This document shows positions 38,801-48,100 of a stretch of 49,636 nt of DNA, one piece after another. The DNA is from Pseudomonadota bacterium (GTDB lineage Bacteria; Pseudomonadota; Alphaproteobacteria; Caulobacterales; Caulobacteraceae): the NCBI GenBank assembly GCA_021808285.1, contig JAKBBV010000017.1, positions 1 to 49,636 of the forward strand, written 5' to 3'. How positions within the stretch are numbered: position 1 is the stretch's first letter; each line of letters opens with the position of its first letter. The notes under the pieces are model-generated. The model did no database searches, was not told where the DNA came from, and saw only the letters and a program-made list of their open reading frames with translations. The translations under genes and the position numbers were made by a program.

Positions 38801-39184
38801 GTCACCAGCGCCGGGACGGTGATGACGGCCGGCAATCTGTCTGACGGCATTTTCGCCCAGTCCGTGGGCGGCGGCGGCGGATCGGGCGGGTCGAGCGTCA
38901 CCGCGGCCCTGACCGTCGATGGGACGGGCAAGGCGCAGAGCGTCGGCGGCTCTGGCGGTGTTGGGGCGAATGGCGCCGCGGTGACCGTGACCGCCTCTAC
39001 GGGCCAAGCGCCGGCCATCGCGGGCTATTCGGTCGTCACCGAGGGAACCGGGGCCAACGGCATTTTCGCCCAGAGCGTGGGCGGGGGCGGCGGCTCTGGC
39101 GGATTCAGCGTCGGCGCGGGCTTTTCCTCCAATGACAACGTCACGACCAACGCCGTCGGCGGCGGCGGCGGCGGAGCGGGCTAG
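32870..39184 (+). CDS. Giant Gly-rich repeat surface protein, part before in-frame TAG
   Basis: Frame of 2104 residues ending at TAG 39182. Residues 1-44 form a signal peptide: basic KVAREGAWGFRTRLRG, hydrophobic MGAVAALAFAGAA, probable cleavage after AVA. Residues 45-200 are a Thr/Ala/Pro-rich domain with a few Cys. From about residue 240 the protein consists of units of 53-62 residues, each with a turn AQSVGGGGGNGGF, a variable strand, a second Gly stretch and a strand such as VTNTGAISTAG. This layout suggests a right-handed beta-helix passenger of a type V secreted protein, as in other alphaproteobacterial autotransporters with SGIFAQSVGGGGG repeats. The start is GTG 32870 (ATG 32945 is possible but would shorten the signal). 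After the TAG the same frame and repeat continue, so this is probably the N-terminal part of a longer protein. Confidence 0.8.
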   Translation: MSLPQGKVAREGAWGFRTRLRGLSLMGAVAALAFAGAAPRAVALTSNTTPAISCPTDTSAAVSLVQGWQTTYAAGPPAGPPPTNDPNYAADLNTYNTKLAAYNAAAADLSAYGAPTTAAATPSSYNYNPSTSDSTFNTSCVAQINSNDAAALAASKTSSSPATGGSTGQTSGVTQQVAPVNGIAVSSIGGGGSGGVTIPIIAFIIPIASFGTNGGGGGTGGAANVSTNYGNITTSASSLPGISALSVGGNGGDGGSGFIGFYASGGNGGQGGGSVGVDVQSGAVISTSGVNAAGIYGLSAGGNGGNGGSVLAAVASSAGNGGGGGASGDVTIGNSGAITTTGEGGAGIVARSLGGAGGAGGSVGASLFGGGGSGGPTGVAGNLDVNSTGAITTSGANAQGIYAQSVGGFAGNGGSTGIGVVGFGGSSQSGGAGGNVTVSTGADATIVTNGASSSGIFAQSVGGGGGNGGGGAGIVGFGAQGSEGGAGGNISVTNAATIEIYGDQSSGIYAQSVGGGGGSGGGGAGIVGIGGAGVSGSVGGSVTVDNSGTIVTHGTGSFVSTGASTFESGIFAQSVGGSGGDGGSSAGLVSIGGAGGSGENGGAVSVSNSGAIVNLCTGACAYTTSIFAQSVGGGGGNGGGSVGQFALGGSGGAGGTGGLVSVVNTGSLTAVGNDSYGVFAQSVGGGGGNGGFAASAGLFVGISVGGSGGAGGGAGNVCVNTDAGCTTALDNLGAATITTNGQRSSGIFAQSIGGGGGNAGFALSGAVGVGFTASESFGGAGGSGGAAGNVLVGSDGIILTGGDQSNGIYASSVGGGGGSGGFAISATGGVGGAQALSFGGAGGAGNAAGSVGINSATNITTSGVQSNGIFALSVGGGGGNGGFAVSGTGGIGGAAASLGGSGGVGADGGAVSVASNGAIQTGGAQSNAIYAESVGGGGGSGGFAISATGGLLAGGSFSAGGSGGDGGNGQVVTVNASGSLTTAGPNSNGIFAESVGGGGGNGGFSVAAAGAGIGAVGATFGGSGGDGGMGAAVTASNGATISTAGDLSNGIFVQSVGGGGGNGGFAVSAAAAGIGAAAFSFGGDAGTGGSGGAASVTNTGAISTAGNLSNGIFAQSVGGGGGNGGMSGAAAGAGVGAAAFTIAGRGAGGGVGDVVTVDSQGDISTSGVQSNGIFAQSVGGGGGNGGFAISAAGAGMGSASVALGGSAGSGASSGAVTVCANSGPLCPTSSTPPASAAELLTTGAQSNGIFAQSVGGGGGNGGFSASLAGGGVGAMSLGLGGGGGSGGAAGAVTVVAGGMIGTEGDSANAIFAQSVGGGGGSGGFSLSLAGAGTGAASLSFGGGGGTGGGAGTVTVNNGADLATLGQESAGILAQSVGGGGGSGGFSLAGAASGVGAVGLSFGGSGADGGAGAAVNVTSNGNISTGINGQGAVVGGVGSDGIFAQSVGGGGGDGGFAVSAAVGGVGAATLGFGGSGADGGLGGQVGVTSAGSITTGGARGDAIFAQSVGGGGGDGGFSVTGSAGGDGAATFSFGGQGGAGGSSANVSVASTGALTTLGDSANAIFAQSVGGGGGSGGFSVGVSGAGMGSVGLAMGGAGSGGGDSGLVSVVSNGALATSGAQSNAIFAQSVGGGGGNGGFSVTAAAGGYGAVALSFGGGAGQGGNAAAVNVTSTGGISTQGSQSNGVFAQSVGGGGGNGGFSISAAGSQYGSVSLGFGGGAGDGGLASAVNVASTGGIATSGNFANGIVAQSLGGGGGNGGFSAAVAGAQYASVALAFGGGAGDGGTAQGVTVTSTGAISTGGAQAYGILAQSLGGGGGSGGFAVSGSAAVGSSVGALSLALGGAGGAGATAGDVQVTSAGDIATAGAGSVGIFAQSVGGGGGAGGLSGAFAISAGNAVANSVGGVGGTGNAAGAVTVGSTGNIETLGDNADGILAQSVGGGGGQGGLSLAAAATEKGQAIGSSAGGGGSSGAVAGAVSVTSAGTVMTAGNLSDGIFAQSVGGGGGSGGSSVTAALTVDGTGKAQSVGGSGGVGANGAAVTVTASTGQAPAIAGYSVVTEGTGANGIFAQSVGGGGGSGGFSVGAGFSSNDNVTTNAVGGGGGGAG

Positions 39185-42100
39185 GCCTCGACGGTCACGG
39201 TGGCCAATCTCGGGTCGATCTCAACCAAGGGCGCGGATGCGAACGGCATCCTGGCGCAGAGCGTTGGCGGCGGCGGCGGCGACGGCGGATTCGCGGTCGG
39301 CGCTGCGGCCTCGGTGAAGGGGGACGCAACCTCGAGCGTCGGCGGGGGCGCCGGCGGCTCCGCCGGCGACGCCAACTCCGTCAGCGTCAATAGCACAGGC
39401 GCCATCTCCACGCTTGGGGCCAGCGCCAACGGCGTCTTCGCTCAGTCGGTGGGCGGGGGCGGCGGCTCAGGCGGCTTCACGGTCAGTGCGGGCTTTTCCT
39501 CACAAGGCGCGGCGACATCGGACGCCGTAGGCGGCGCCGGCGGGTCGGCGGGGAACGGCGGGGCGGTTGCGGTGACAGTGGCCGGCGCCATCTCGACCCA
39601 AGGGCAGAGCGCCAACGGCGTGTTTGCTCAGTCCGTGGGCGGCGGCGGCGGCGACGGCGGCTTCGCCGTCGGGGCCGGAGCTTCCCTCAAGGGGCAGGCC
39701 AGCTCGACGATCGGCGGCGGCGGCGGCGGTGCGGCCGGCGGCGCCTCGACGGTGACGGTGGCGGCCAGCGGCGGGCCGATCACGACCGCAGGCGCCGCGG
39801 CCAACGGCATCTTCGCCCAAAGCGTGGGCGGCGGCGGCGGCGTGGGCGGGTTCTCTGTGGGCGCCGATTTCACTTCGAGCGGGGCAGGCGCGACCACCTC
39901 GATCGGTGGATCGGGCGGATCCGGGGGACAGGCCGGGGCCGTGACGGTGACCCTCTCCAACGACATCACCACAGCCGGGGCCGGCGCGAACGGCGTGTTT
40001 GCTCAGAGTGTGGGCGGCAGCGGCGGATCTGGTGGGTTCTCGGCAGGCGGGGCCTTCTCCATAAGCGGGGCTACCACCTCGACCATCGGCGGCGGCGGAG
40101 CCGGCGTCGGAAACACGGCGGGGGCCGTGGAGGTTTCAGGTTCGGGCGCCATCGGCACGGCGGGCATCGAGGCTAACGGCATCCTCGCCCAGAGCGTGGG
40201 CGGCGGCGGCGGCAATGGCGGCTTCGCAGTTGGCGCGGCCTTGAGCTCCAGCGGAGGAGCGACCAGCACGGCGACCGGCGGCGGCGGCGGCGATGCCGGT
40301 AATGCGGCCTCGGTTCAGGTGAGTCATACGGACGCCGTGCTCACCTCCGGCCAAGGCGCCGATGGAATCCTGGCCCAGAGCGTGGGCGGCGGCGGCGGCA
40401 ATGGCGGCTTCGCCGTTGGGGCCGGCGCCTCTCTGAGCGCCGACGCCTCCTCCACCGTCGGCGGCGGCGCGGGCGGCGCGGCAGGGCTCGGCGGCGACGT
40501 TACGGTCTCTCAGAGCGGCGCAGTCACGACGCAGGGACAGGGCGCTACCGGCATTTTCGCCCAGAGCGTGGGCGGCGGCGGCGGCAATGGCGGCTTCGCG
40601 GTCTCGGGGGCCCTCAGTTCGAGCGGTGGGGCGACCTCCTCCGGCGTCGGCGGCGCCGGTGGGTCCGGCGGCGTTGCGGGCAATGTGAACGTCACCTACG
40701 CCGGAAACGTCAGCACGTCTGGCGGCGCCGGCGACGGGGTCCTCGCCCAGTCGATCGGCGGAGGCGGCGGCAATGGCGGCTTCACCGTAGGCTCCGGACT
40801 GTCGATCAGCGGCGCGGCGACCTCCGGCGTGGGCGGCGGCGGCGGCGGTTCGGGCAATGCCGCGGGCAATGTCGCCATCACGGGGACGGGGAACGTCTCG
40901 ACCACGGGCGACAACGCCAGCGCTCTGTTCGCTCAAAGCGTGGGCGGCGGAGGCGGCTCCGGAGGGTTCAGCGTCGGCGCCGCGGCCTCGCTCGATGGGG
41001 CCGCCAATTCCACGGTGGGCGGCGGCGGGGGTGGCTCGGCCAACAATGCCGGAACCGTAACGGTCGCCTCCACCGGCGCCTTGTCCACCCAGGGCGCCAA
41101 TGCGATCGCGTTGTTCGCCCAATCGGTGGGCGGCGGCGGCGGGGCCGGCGGCTTTGCCGTAGGCGGCGCCCTCTCATCGAGCGGCGGCGCGGCCTCCGAC
41201 ACCACGGGCGGAGGCGGCGGCTCAGCCGGTAACGCCGGCGCGGTCCAGGTGACCACCACGGGCGCCATCACGACGGTGGGCGACAAGTCCGCCGGCATTC
41301 TGGCCCAGTCCGTGGGCGGCGGCGGCGGCAACGGCGGTTTCGCCGTGGGCGGGGCCCTGTCCGTCAGCTCCAACGCCGCGGCCACGGTCGGGGGCGGAGC
41401 GGGCGGCTCGGCGGGTAATGCTGGCTCGGTCAGCGTCACGAGCCAGGGCGACATCACAACCCAAGGCGCCAACGCCACGGCCTTGGAAGCGCAATCCATC
41501 GGCGGCGGCGGCGGGAATGGCGGCTTCGCCGTCGCAGCGGGGGGCGCCCTCTCCAGCGCTTCGAGCGAGGCGGACTCGGTCGGCGGCGGCGGCGGGGCCG
41601 CGGGCACGGCTGCGGCGGTGACGGTCAACGAGACCGGCAATCTGCACGCCGCGGGGGATCTGTCTCACGCCCTGCTGGCCCAAAGCATCGGCGGCGGCGG
41701 CGGCGCAGGCGGGTTCTCCATATCGGGGGATCTCGCCTTGAGCGGTTCGGGCGCCGCCGATTCCACCGGCGGCGGCGGCGGCGCGGGCAATAGCGCCGGA
41801 GCGGTCACCGTGAACGCCACGGGGCAGCTCTGGACATTCGGCAATGGAGCCTCCGCATTGCTCGCCCAGTCCATTGGCGGCGGCGGCGGCGCCGGCGGTT
41901 TCTCCGGCGGGCTGTCGATGGCCTCGGGTGGCGGCTCGGCTGCGGACAGCGTCGGCGGTGACGGCGGGGCCGGTTCGGATGCCGGAGCGGTCAATCTCAC
42001 GGTTTCCGGCGAGGTGGCCACACTTGGGGTCAATGCCTCGGGCATCGTCGCCCAGTCCATCGGCGGCGGCGGCGGCGCCGGCGGCTTCTCGATCGGCGCG

Positions 42101-45100
42101 TCCCTGAGCTCAAGTGGAGCCGGGGCAGCGGACAGCGTGGGCGGGGCGGGGGGCTCGGGTGGCCTTGGCGGCGCGGTGACGGTCGCCAGCGCGGCGACCA
42201 TCTACACCACCGGCGCGCTCTCGAATGGAATCGTCGCTCAGTCGATCGGCGGCGGCGGCGGAATGGGTGGGTTTGGCGTGGCGGGAGCCTTCGCTCTGGG
42301 CGCCGGCGCGGCGTCGAGCGCCACCGGCGGGGCGGGCGGCGGCGGGCATGACGCCGGCGCGGTGAACGTTCTGAACGCCGGAAACATCACCACCTCTCAG
42401 GGCGGAGATGTGGGCATTCTCGCCCAGTCGATCGGCGGCGGCGGCGGCAATGGCGGTTTCGCCGGGGCGCTGACGATCACCAGCGCCACCAGCGCGGTCA
42501 GCAACAGCCTCGGAGGATCGGGCGGAGACGGAGGGGTGGGCGCCGCGGTCGAGGTGTCGAACGCCGCCGCCATCCAGGCGACCGGCGATCGGTCCACAGG
42601 GATTCTCGCTCAGTCCATTGGCGGCGGCGGCGGCCAGGGAGGCTTCTCATTGGGCCTCGGCGCGTCCAAGGCCAATGCCGTGAACCAGACCGTCGGCGGC
42701 CAGGGCGGGGCCGGCGGAAATGCCGGTGACGTGGGCGTGTTCAATGATGTCGGCGGGTCGATCAGCACCCAAGGCGCCTTCAGCTATGGCGTCTTCGCCC
42801 AGAGCGTGGGCGGCGGCGGCGGCAACGGCGGATTTGCTGCGGGCGGCGCGCTGACACTGGGCCAGGGCGCCAACTCCACGGTCGGCGGCGGCGCCGGGGG
42901 GGTCGCGGGCAACGCCGGCGGCGTGTCCATCGACAACTATGGCGGGATCGCTGTCGATGGCGTGGGGTCTGTCGCGGTGCTCGCCCAATCGGTGGGCGGC
43001 GGCGGGGGAACCGGCGGCTTCTCAGCCTCTGGCGGGCTCAACGCCGGCACGGGGAGCACCTTGTCCAACAGCGTCGGCGGCGGCGGCGGGGCGGGTGGCT
43101 CGTCGGGATCTGTCGAGATCTACAACGCCGGGGCGGTGACGGCCGCTGGCGACGAAGCCTCCGCGGTTATCGCCCAAAGCATCGGCGGGGGCGGCGGTCT
43201 TGGAGCCTTCTCCGCCGGCGCGGTCGCTTCCAAGGCGGGGGCGGCCAGCGACAATGTGGGCGGCGGCGGGGGCGCAGGCGGCGCCGCGGGCGATGTCGTC
43301 GTCACCAACGCCGCGGGCGGCCTCATCAGCACCACCGGACAGCTTGCCTATGGGGTAGAGGCCCAGAGCGTGGGCGGCGGCGGCGGCAATGGCGCATTCG
43401 CGGCCGGAGGCGCCCTGACGATCGACACGAGCGCCTCCTCCACGGTTGGCGCCGGCGCGGGCGGCGCCGCCGGTGCGGCGGGAACGGTCACCGTGCTCAA
43501 TCAAGGCGCCATCACCACCGCAGGGGATGAGTCCATCGCCGTCCTCGCCCAGAGCGTGGGCGGCGGCGGCGGCGCGGGCGGCTTCGCGGCGGGGGGTGGG
43601 CTCTCCGCCTCGGGCGGGCCGGCCTCGACCTCGGTCGGCGGCGGCGCGGGCGATGGTGGCGCCGGCGGAGCCGTGAGCGTGGAAAATGCCGGCGTCATCG
43701 CCACCAGCGGCGCCAACGCGACGGCGGTGTTCGCACAGTCCATTGGCGGCGGCGGCGGCGCCGGCGGCTTCTCAACAGGCGCCGCGGGCGGCGACGCCCA
43801 GAGCGCCTCGACCAACACGGGCGGCGCCGGCGGCGCGGCCGGGGCTGGGGGCGATATCACGATCACCAACGACGCCACCGGCGCCATCACCACGGTGGGG
43901 GCGTTGTCCTATGGCGTCTTCGCCCAGAGCGTGGGCGGCGGCGGCGGCGCTGGCGGGTTCGCCGCGGGCGGCGCACTGTCTGTCTCCGGGGGCGCCGCCT
44001 CGACTGTGGGCGGAGGAACCGGCGGCGCCGCCGGGAATGGCGGCGTCATCACCTTCGCCAATAATGGTGTGATCTGGACCCAGGGCGACAGTGCGACCGC
44101 GGTGTTCGCGCAGTCCATCGGCGGCGGCGGCGGAGCTGGAGGCTTTACCGCAAGCGGCGGACTTTCGGCCTCCGGGGGGGCCGCCTCCAATAGCGTGGGC
44201 GGTGTGGCCGGGTCTGGCGGCGAGGGGGGCGCCATCACCCTCGCCAACTCCGGCCAGATCGAGACGGACGGCGCCAACGCCATCGGCGTCTTCGCCCAGA
44301 GCGTGGGCGGCGGCGGCGGCGCGGGCGGCTTCTCGACGAGTGTCGCGGCCTCCAAGGCGGCGTCCTCGGCCGACGCTGTGGGTGGCGCAGGCGGCGCCTC
44401 CGGGGACGGCGGCGCGGTAACAATCACCAATAGCGGCTCGGTCCTCACCAAGGGCAACGACGCCGCGGCCGTTTTCGCCCAGAGCGTGGGCGGCGGCGGC
44501 GGTTCAGGTGGGTTCTCCGCGGCCGGTGGACTCAGCCTTTCAGGGGGCGCCAGCGCCAACAGCGTCGGCGGCGGGGGCGGCGGCTCCAATTCCGGTCTGA
44601 CCGACAATGGCGCGGCCGTGACTGTAACCAATCTTGGCCAGATCGAGACCGAGGGCGCCAATTCCAATGCTGTCTTCGCCCAGTCCGTGGGCGCGGGCGG
44701 CGGCGCCGGTGGTTTCGCTGTCGGCGCGGCGGGGGCGAGCGGCGACGGCGCTTCCAATACGGTCGGCGGTAGCGGCGGAGGGGCCGGAGTGGGCGGCCAG
44801 GTCACCATCACCAACGGCTCTGCGACCAGTGCGACAGGCGCCTCGATCCTCACCCTGGGAGACATGTCCTACGGGGTCTTCGCCCAGAGTGTCGGCGGCG
44901 GTGGGGGAACCGGCGGCTTCTCGGTAGGAGGCGCCTTGGCCGTCTCCGGCGCGGCCAACTCCGCCGTCGGCGGCGGGGCCGGGGGCGCCGCAGGGCTCGG
45001 CGGCGCGGTGTCGATTAACAATTATGGCCAAATCGTCACCCAGGGCGCCGGGTCGCTGGCGGTCTTCGCTCAGAGCGTGGGCGGCGGCGGCGGGACGGGC

Positions 45101-48100
45101 GGATTCGCCGCCGACGGCGGCCTCTCGGCACAGGGCGGCGCCGCCTCCAACAGCGTTGGCGGCGCGGCCGGGGACGGCGGCGACGGCGGCGCTGTCTCCT
45201 TGATCAATACCGGCGTGATCGCCACCAGCGGCGCCAATGCGACAGCGGTTTTCGCCCAGAGCGTGGGCGGCGGCGGCGGCGCGGGCGGCTACTCCGCCGG
45301 GGGTTCGGCCTCCGAGGCGCAATCGGCTTCGAACGCTGTGGGCGGGGCCGGCGGGGCCGCGGGGGCGGGCGGCGCCCTCACCCTGACCAATTCTGGAGGA
45401 ATCTCGACCTCGGGAGCGATGTCCTACGCGGTCTTTGCTCAAAGCGTTGGCGGCGGCGGCGGGGCTGGAGGGTTCGCGGCTGGCGGCGCGATGGGCGTGT
45501 CCGGGAACGCCGCATCGACGGTTGGCGGCGGCGCTGGCGGCGCTTCGGGGGGTGGCGGCGCGATCACCCTCACCAATTCCGGCGTCATCCTCACCACGGG
45601 TGCGGGCGGGACGGCCGTGTTCGCTCAGAGCGTCGGCGGCGGCGGCGGCGCCGGCGGTTTCGCAGCGGGCGGCGGGCTGTCGGCTCAGGGCGGCTCGGCC
45701 TCCACCAGCATCGGCGGCGCGGCGGGCGCGGGAGGCGACGGGGGCGCGATCACCCTCGCCAATACCGGACAGATCGAGACGGACGCGGCCAATGCGACGG
45801 CTGTGTTCGCCCAGAGCGTCGGCGCGGGCGGCGGCGCGGGCGGCTTCTCTATCGGCGCCTCGGCCTCGGACGCCGCAGGCGCCGCGAGCTCGGTTGGTGG
45901 GGCCGGAGGAGGCGCAGGCTCGGGCGGAACGGTGACGCTCACCAATGGCGCGGCGGGATCTTCGGCGGCGGCGATCCTGACCAAAGGGGACCTGTCCTAC
46001 GGCGTCTTCGCCCAGAGCGTGGGCGGGGGCGGCGGCGCCGGGGGCTTCGCCGCAGGGGGCGCGCTCACGGTGTCCGGCTCCTCCACCTCAAGCGTCAGCG
46101 GCGGCGCGGGAGGATCGGCGGGCGGCGGCGGTCAGATCACGGTCACCAACTACGGCGCCGTGTCGACGCAGGGGTCCGGGGCCATCGCCCTGTTCGCCCA
46201 GAGCGTGGGCGGCGGCGGCGGCGCGGGCGGCTTCGCGGCGGATGGCGGCCTCTCCGCCCAGAGCGGTTCAGCCTCGAACAGCCTTGGCGGCGGGGCGGGG
46301 GCCGGGGGTGATGGCGGGCTTATCAGCCTGACAAGTTCGGGGACCGTGTCCACTTCCGGCGACAACGCGACGGCTGTCTTCGCCCAGAGCGTGGGCGGCG
46401 GCGGCGGGGCCGGCGGCTTCTCCACCGGAGGTGCAGCTTCGGATGTGGGTGCGGCGTCGAGCAACCTTGGCGGTGCGGGCGGAGCGTCGGGATCCGGCGG
46501 AGCTCTGACCCTGAGCAATACCGGCGCGGTGACCACCGTCGGCGCCTTCTCTGACGGGATATTCGCTCAGTCGATCGGCGGCGGCGGCGGGTCGGGCGGC
46601 TTCGCCGCGGGCGGCGGTCTCTCCGTGTCCGGGGCGACCAATTCAAGCGTCGGCGGCGGCGCCGGCGGCGCCTCGGGCCTGGGCGGCGATATCACTCTGA
46701 CCAACTCCGGGACCGTCTGGACGCAGGGCGCCAGCGCGGCGGCGGTCTTCGCCCAGAGCGTGGGCGGGGGCGGCGGCGCCGGGGGCCTGGCGGCTGGGGG
46801 AGGCCTGTCTGCGAGCGGGGGCGCGGCTTCCAACAGCGTCGGCGGCGGAGCGGGCGCCGGTGGCGACGGCGGCGCGATCACCGTCACGACCACCGGCCAA
46901 ATCGAGACCGATGGCGCCAACGCGGCGGGCGTTTTCGCTCAGAGCGTGGGCGGCGGCGGTGGAGCCGGGGGCTTCTCGGCGAGCGGGGCGGCGTCCAAGA
47001 CGGCCTCGGCCTCAAACGCCACCGGCGGAGCCGGCGGCGCGGCCGGAAATGGCGGCAAGATCAAGGTCACCAACGGCGGAGACATCCTGACCAAAGGGGC
47101 GCTCTCCTACGGCGTCTTCGCCCAATCCATCGGCGGCGGCGGCGGGGCCGGCGGCTTTTCGGCGAGCGGCGGACTGTCAGCCGGCGCCGGTGCGGCCTCG
47201 GACTCCGTCGGCGGCGCCGGTGGTGGGACCAGCGTCAGCAATGGCGCCGGTGTCGTGGTCGCCAACACAGGTCAGATCCAGACGCTCGGCGCCGATGCGA
47301 CGGCGATCTTCGCGCAGTCCGTTGGGGCGGGCGGCGGGGCCGGCGGCTTCGCCGCGGGCGGCGCGGGGGCCGACGCCGCGGCGACCTCGAATGCCGTGGG
47401 CGGGAGCGGTGGCGGCGCGGGCGCTGGCGGCGATGTGACAGTCACCAATGGGGTCAGCGGCGATACCGGGACCGCTGCTGCGATCTCAACGCACGGCGAC
47501 ATGGCCTATGGGGTCTTCGCCCAGAGCGTGGGCGGCGGCGGCGGGGCCGGCGGCTTCGCGGCGGGCGGCGCGGTGTCGGTCTCGGCCGCCGCGACCTCCA
47601 CGGTGGGCGGCGGCGCGGGCGGATCGGCCGGCGGCGGCGGCGGCGCAACCGTATCCAACTATGGCCAGGTCCTCACCGGAGGCGCGGGGTCAGCAGCGGT
47701 CGTCGCTCAAAGCATCGGCGGCGGAGGAGGAGCCGGAGGATTCTCGGCGGGCGGCGGACTCTCCGCGTCCGGCGGCGTAGCTTCCAACAGCATCGGTGGC
47801 GGCGCTGGCGATGGCGGCGATGGCGGCGCCGTTTCCGTCTCCAATTCAGGCGTGCTGAGCACGACGGGAGCCAATGCGGCGGGGGTTATCGCCCAGAGCG
47901 TCGGCGGTGGCGGCGGGCTCGGCGGCTACGCGGTCGGAGGCGCGGCCGCGGACTCCAAGACGGTCGCCAACGCCATTGGCGGCAATGGCGGCGCGGCAGG
48001 GTCGGGCGGTGCGGTGAGTCTCGCCAATACCGGCGCCATTGAGACCACTGGCGCATCGTCTCAGGGGGTCATCGCCCAGAGTGTGGGCGGCGGCGGCGGC

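Noticed and set aside
39182-39184. Amber recoding (TAG as a sense codon) throughout the genome.
   Set aside because: Other genes in the window end normally in TAG, including the dnaJ-like gene with a hairpin directly after it.
36373-44865. Long minus-strand Pro-rich open frames with PPPPPTLWAKMP repeats across the giant gene (e.g. 36373-37425, 43909-44865).
   Set aside because: They are the reverse complement of the GGC-rich repeat units; lack of stops follows from base composition, and they have no signal or ribosome sites.
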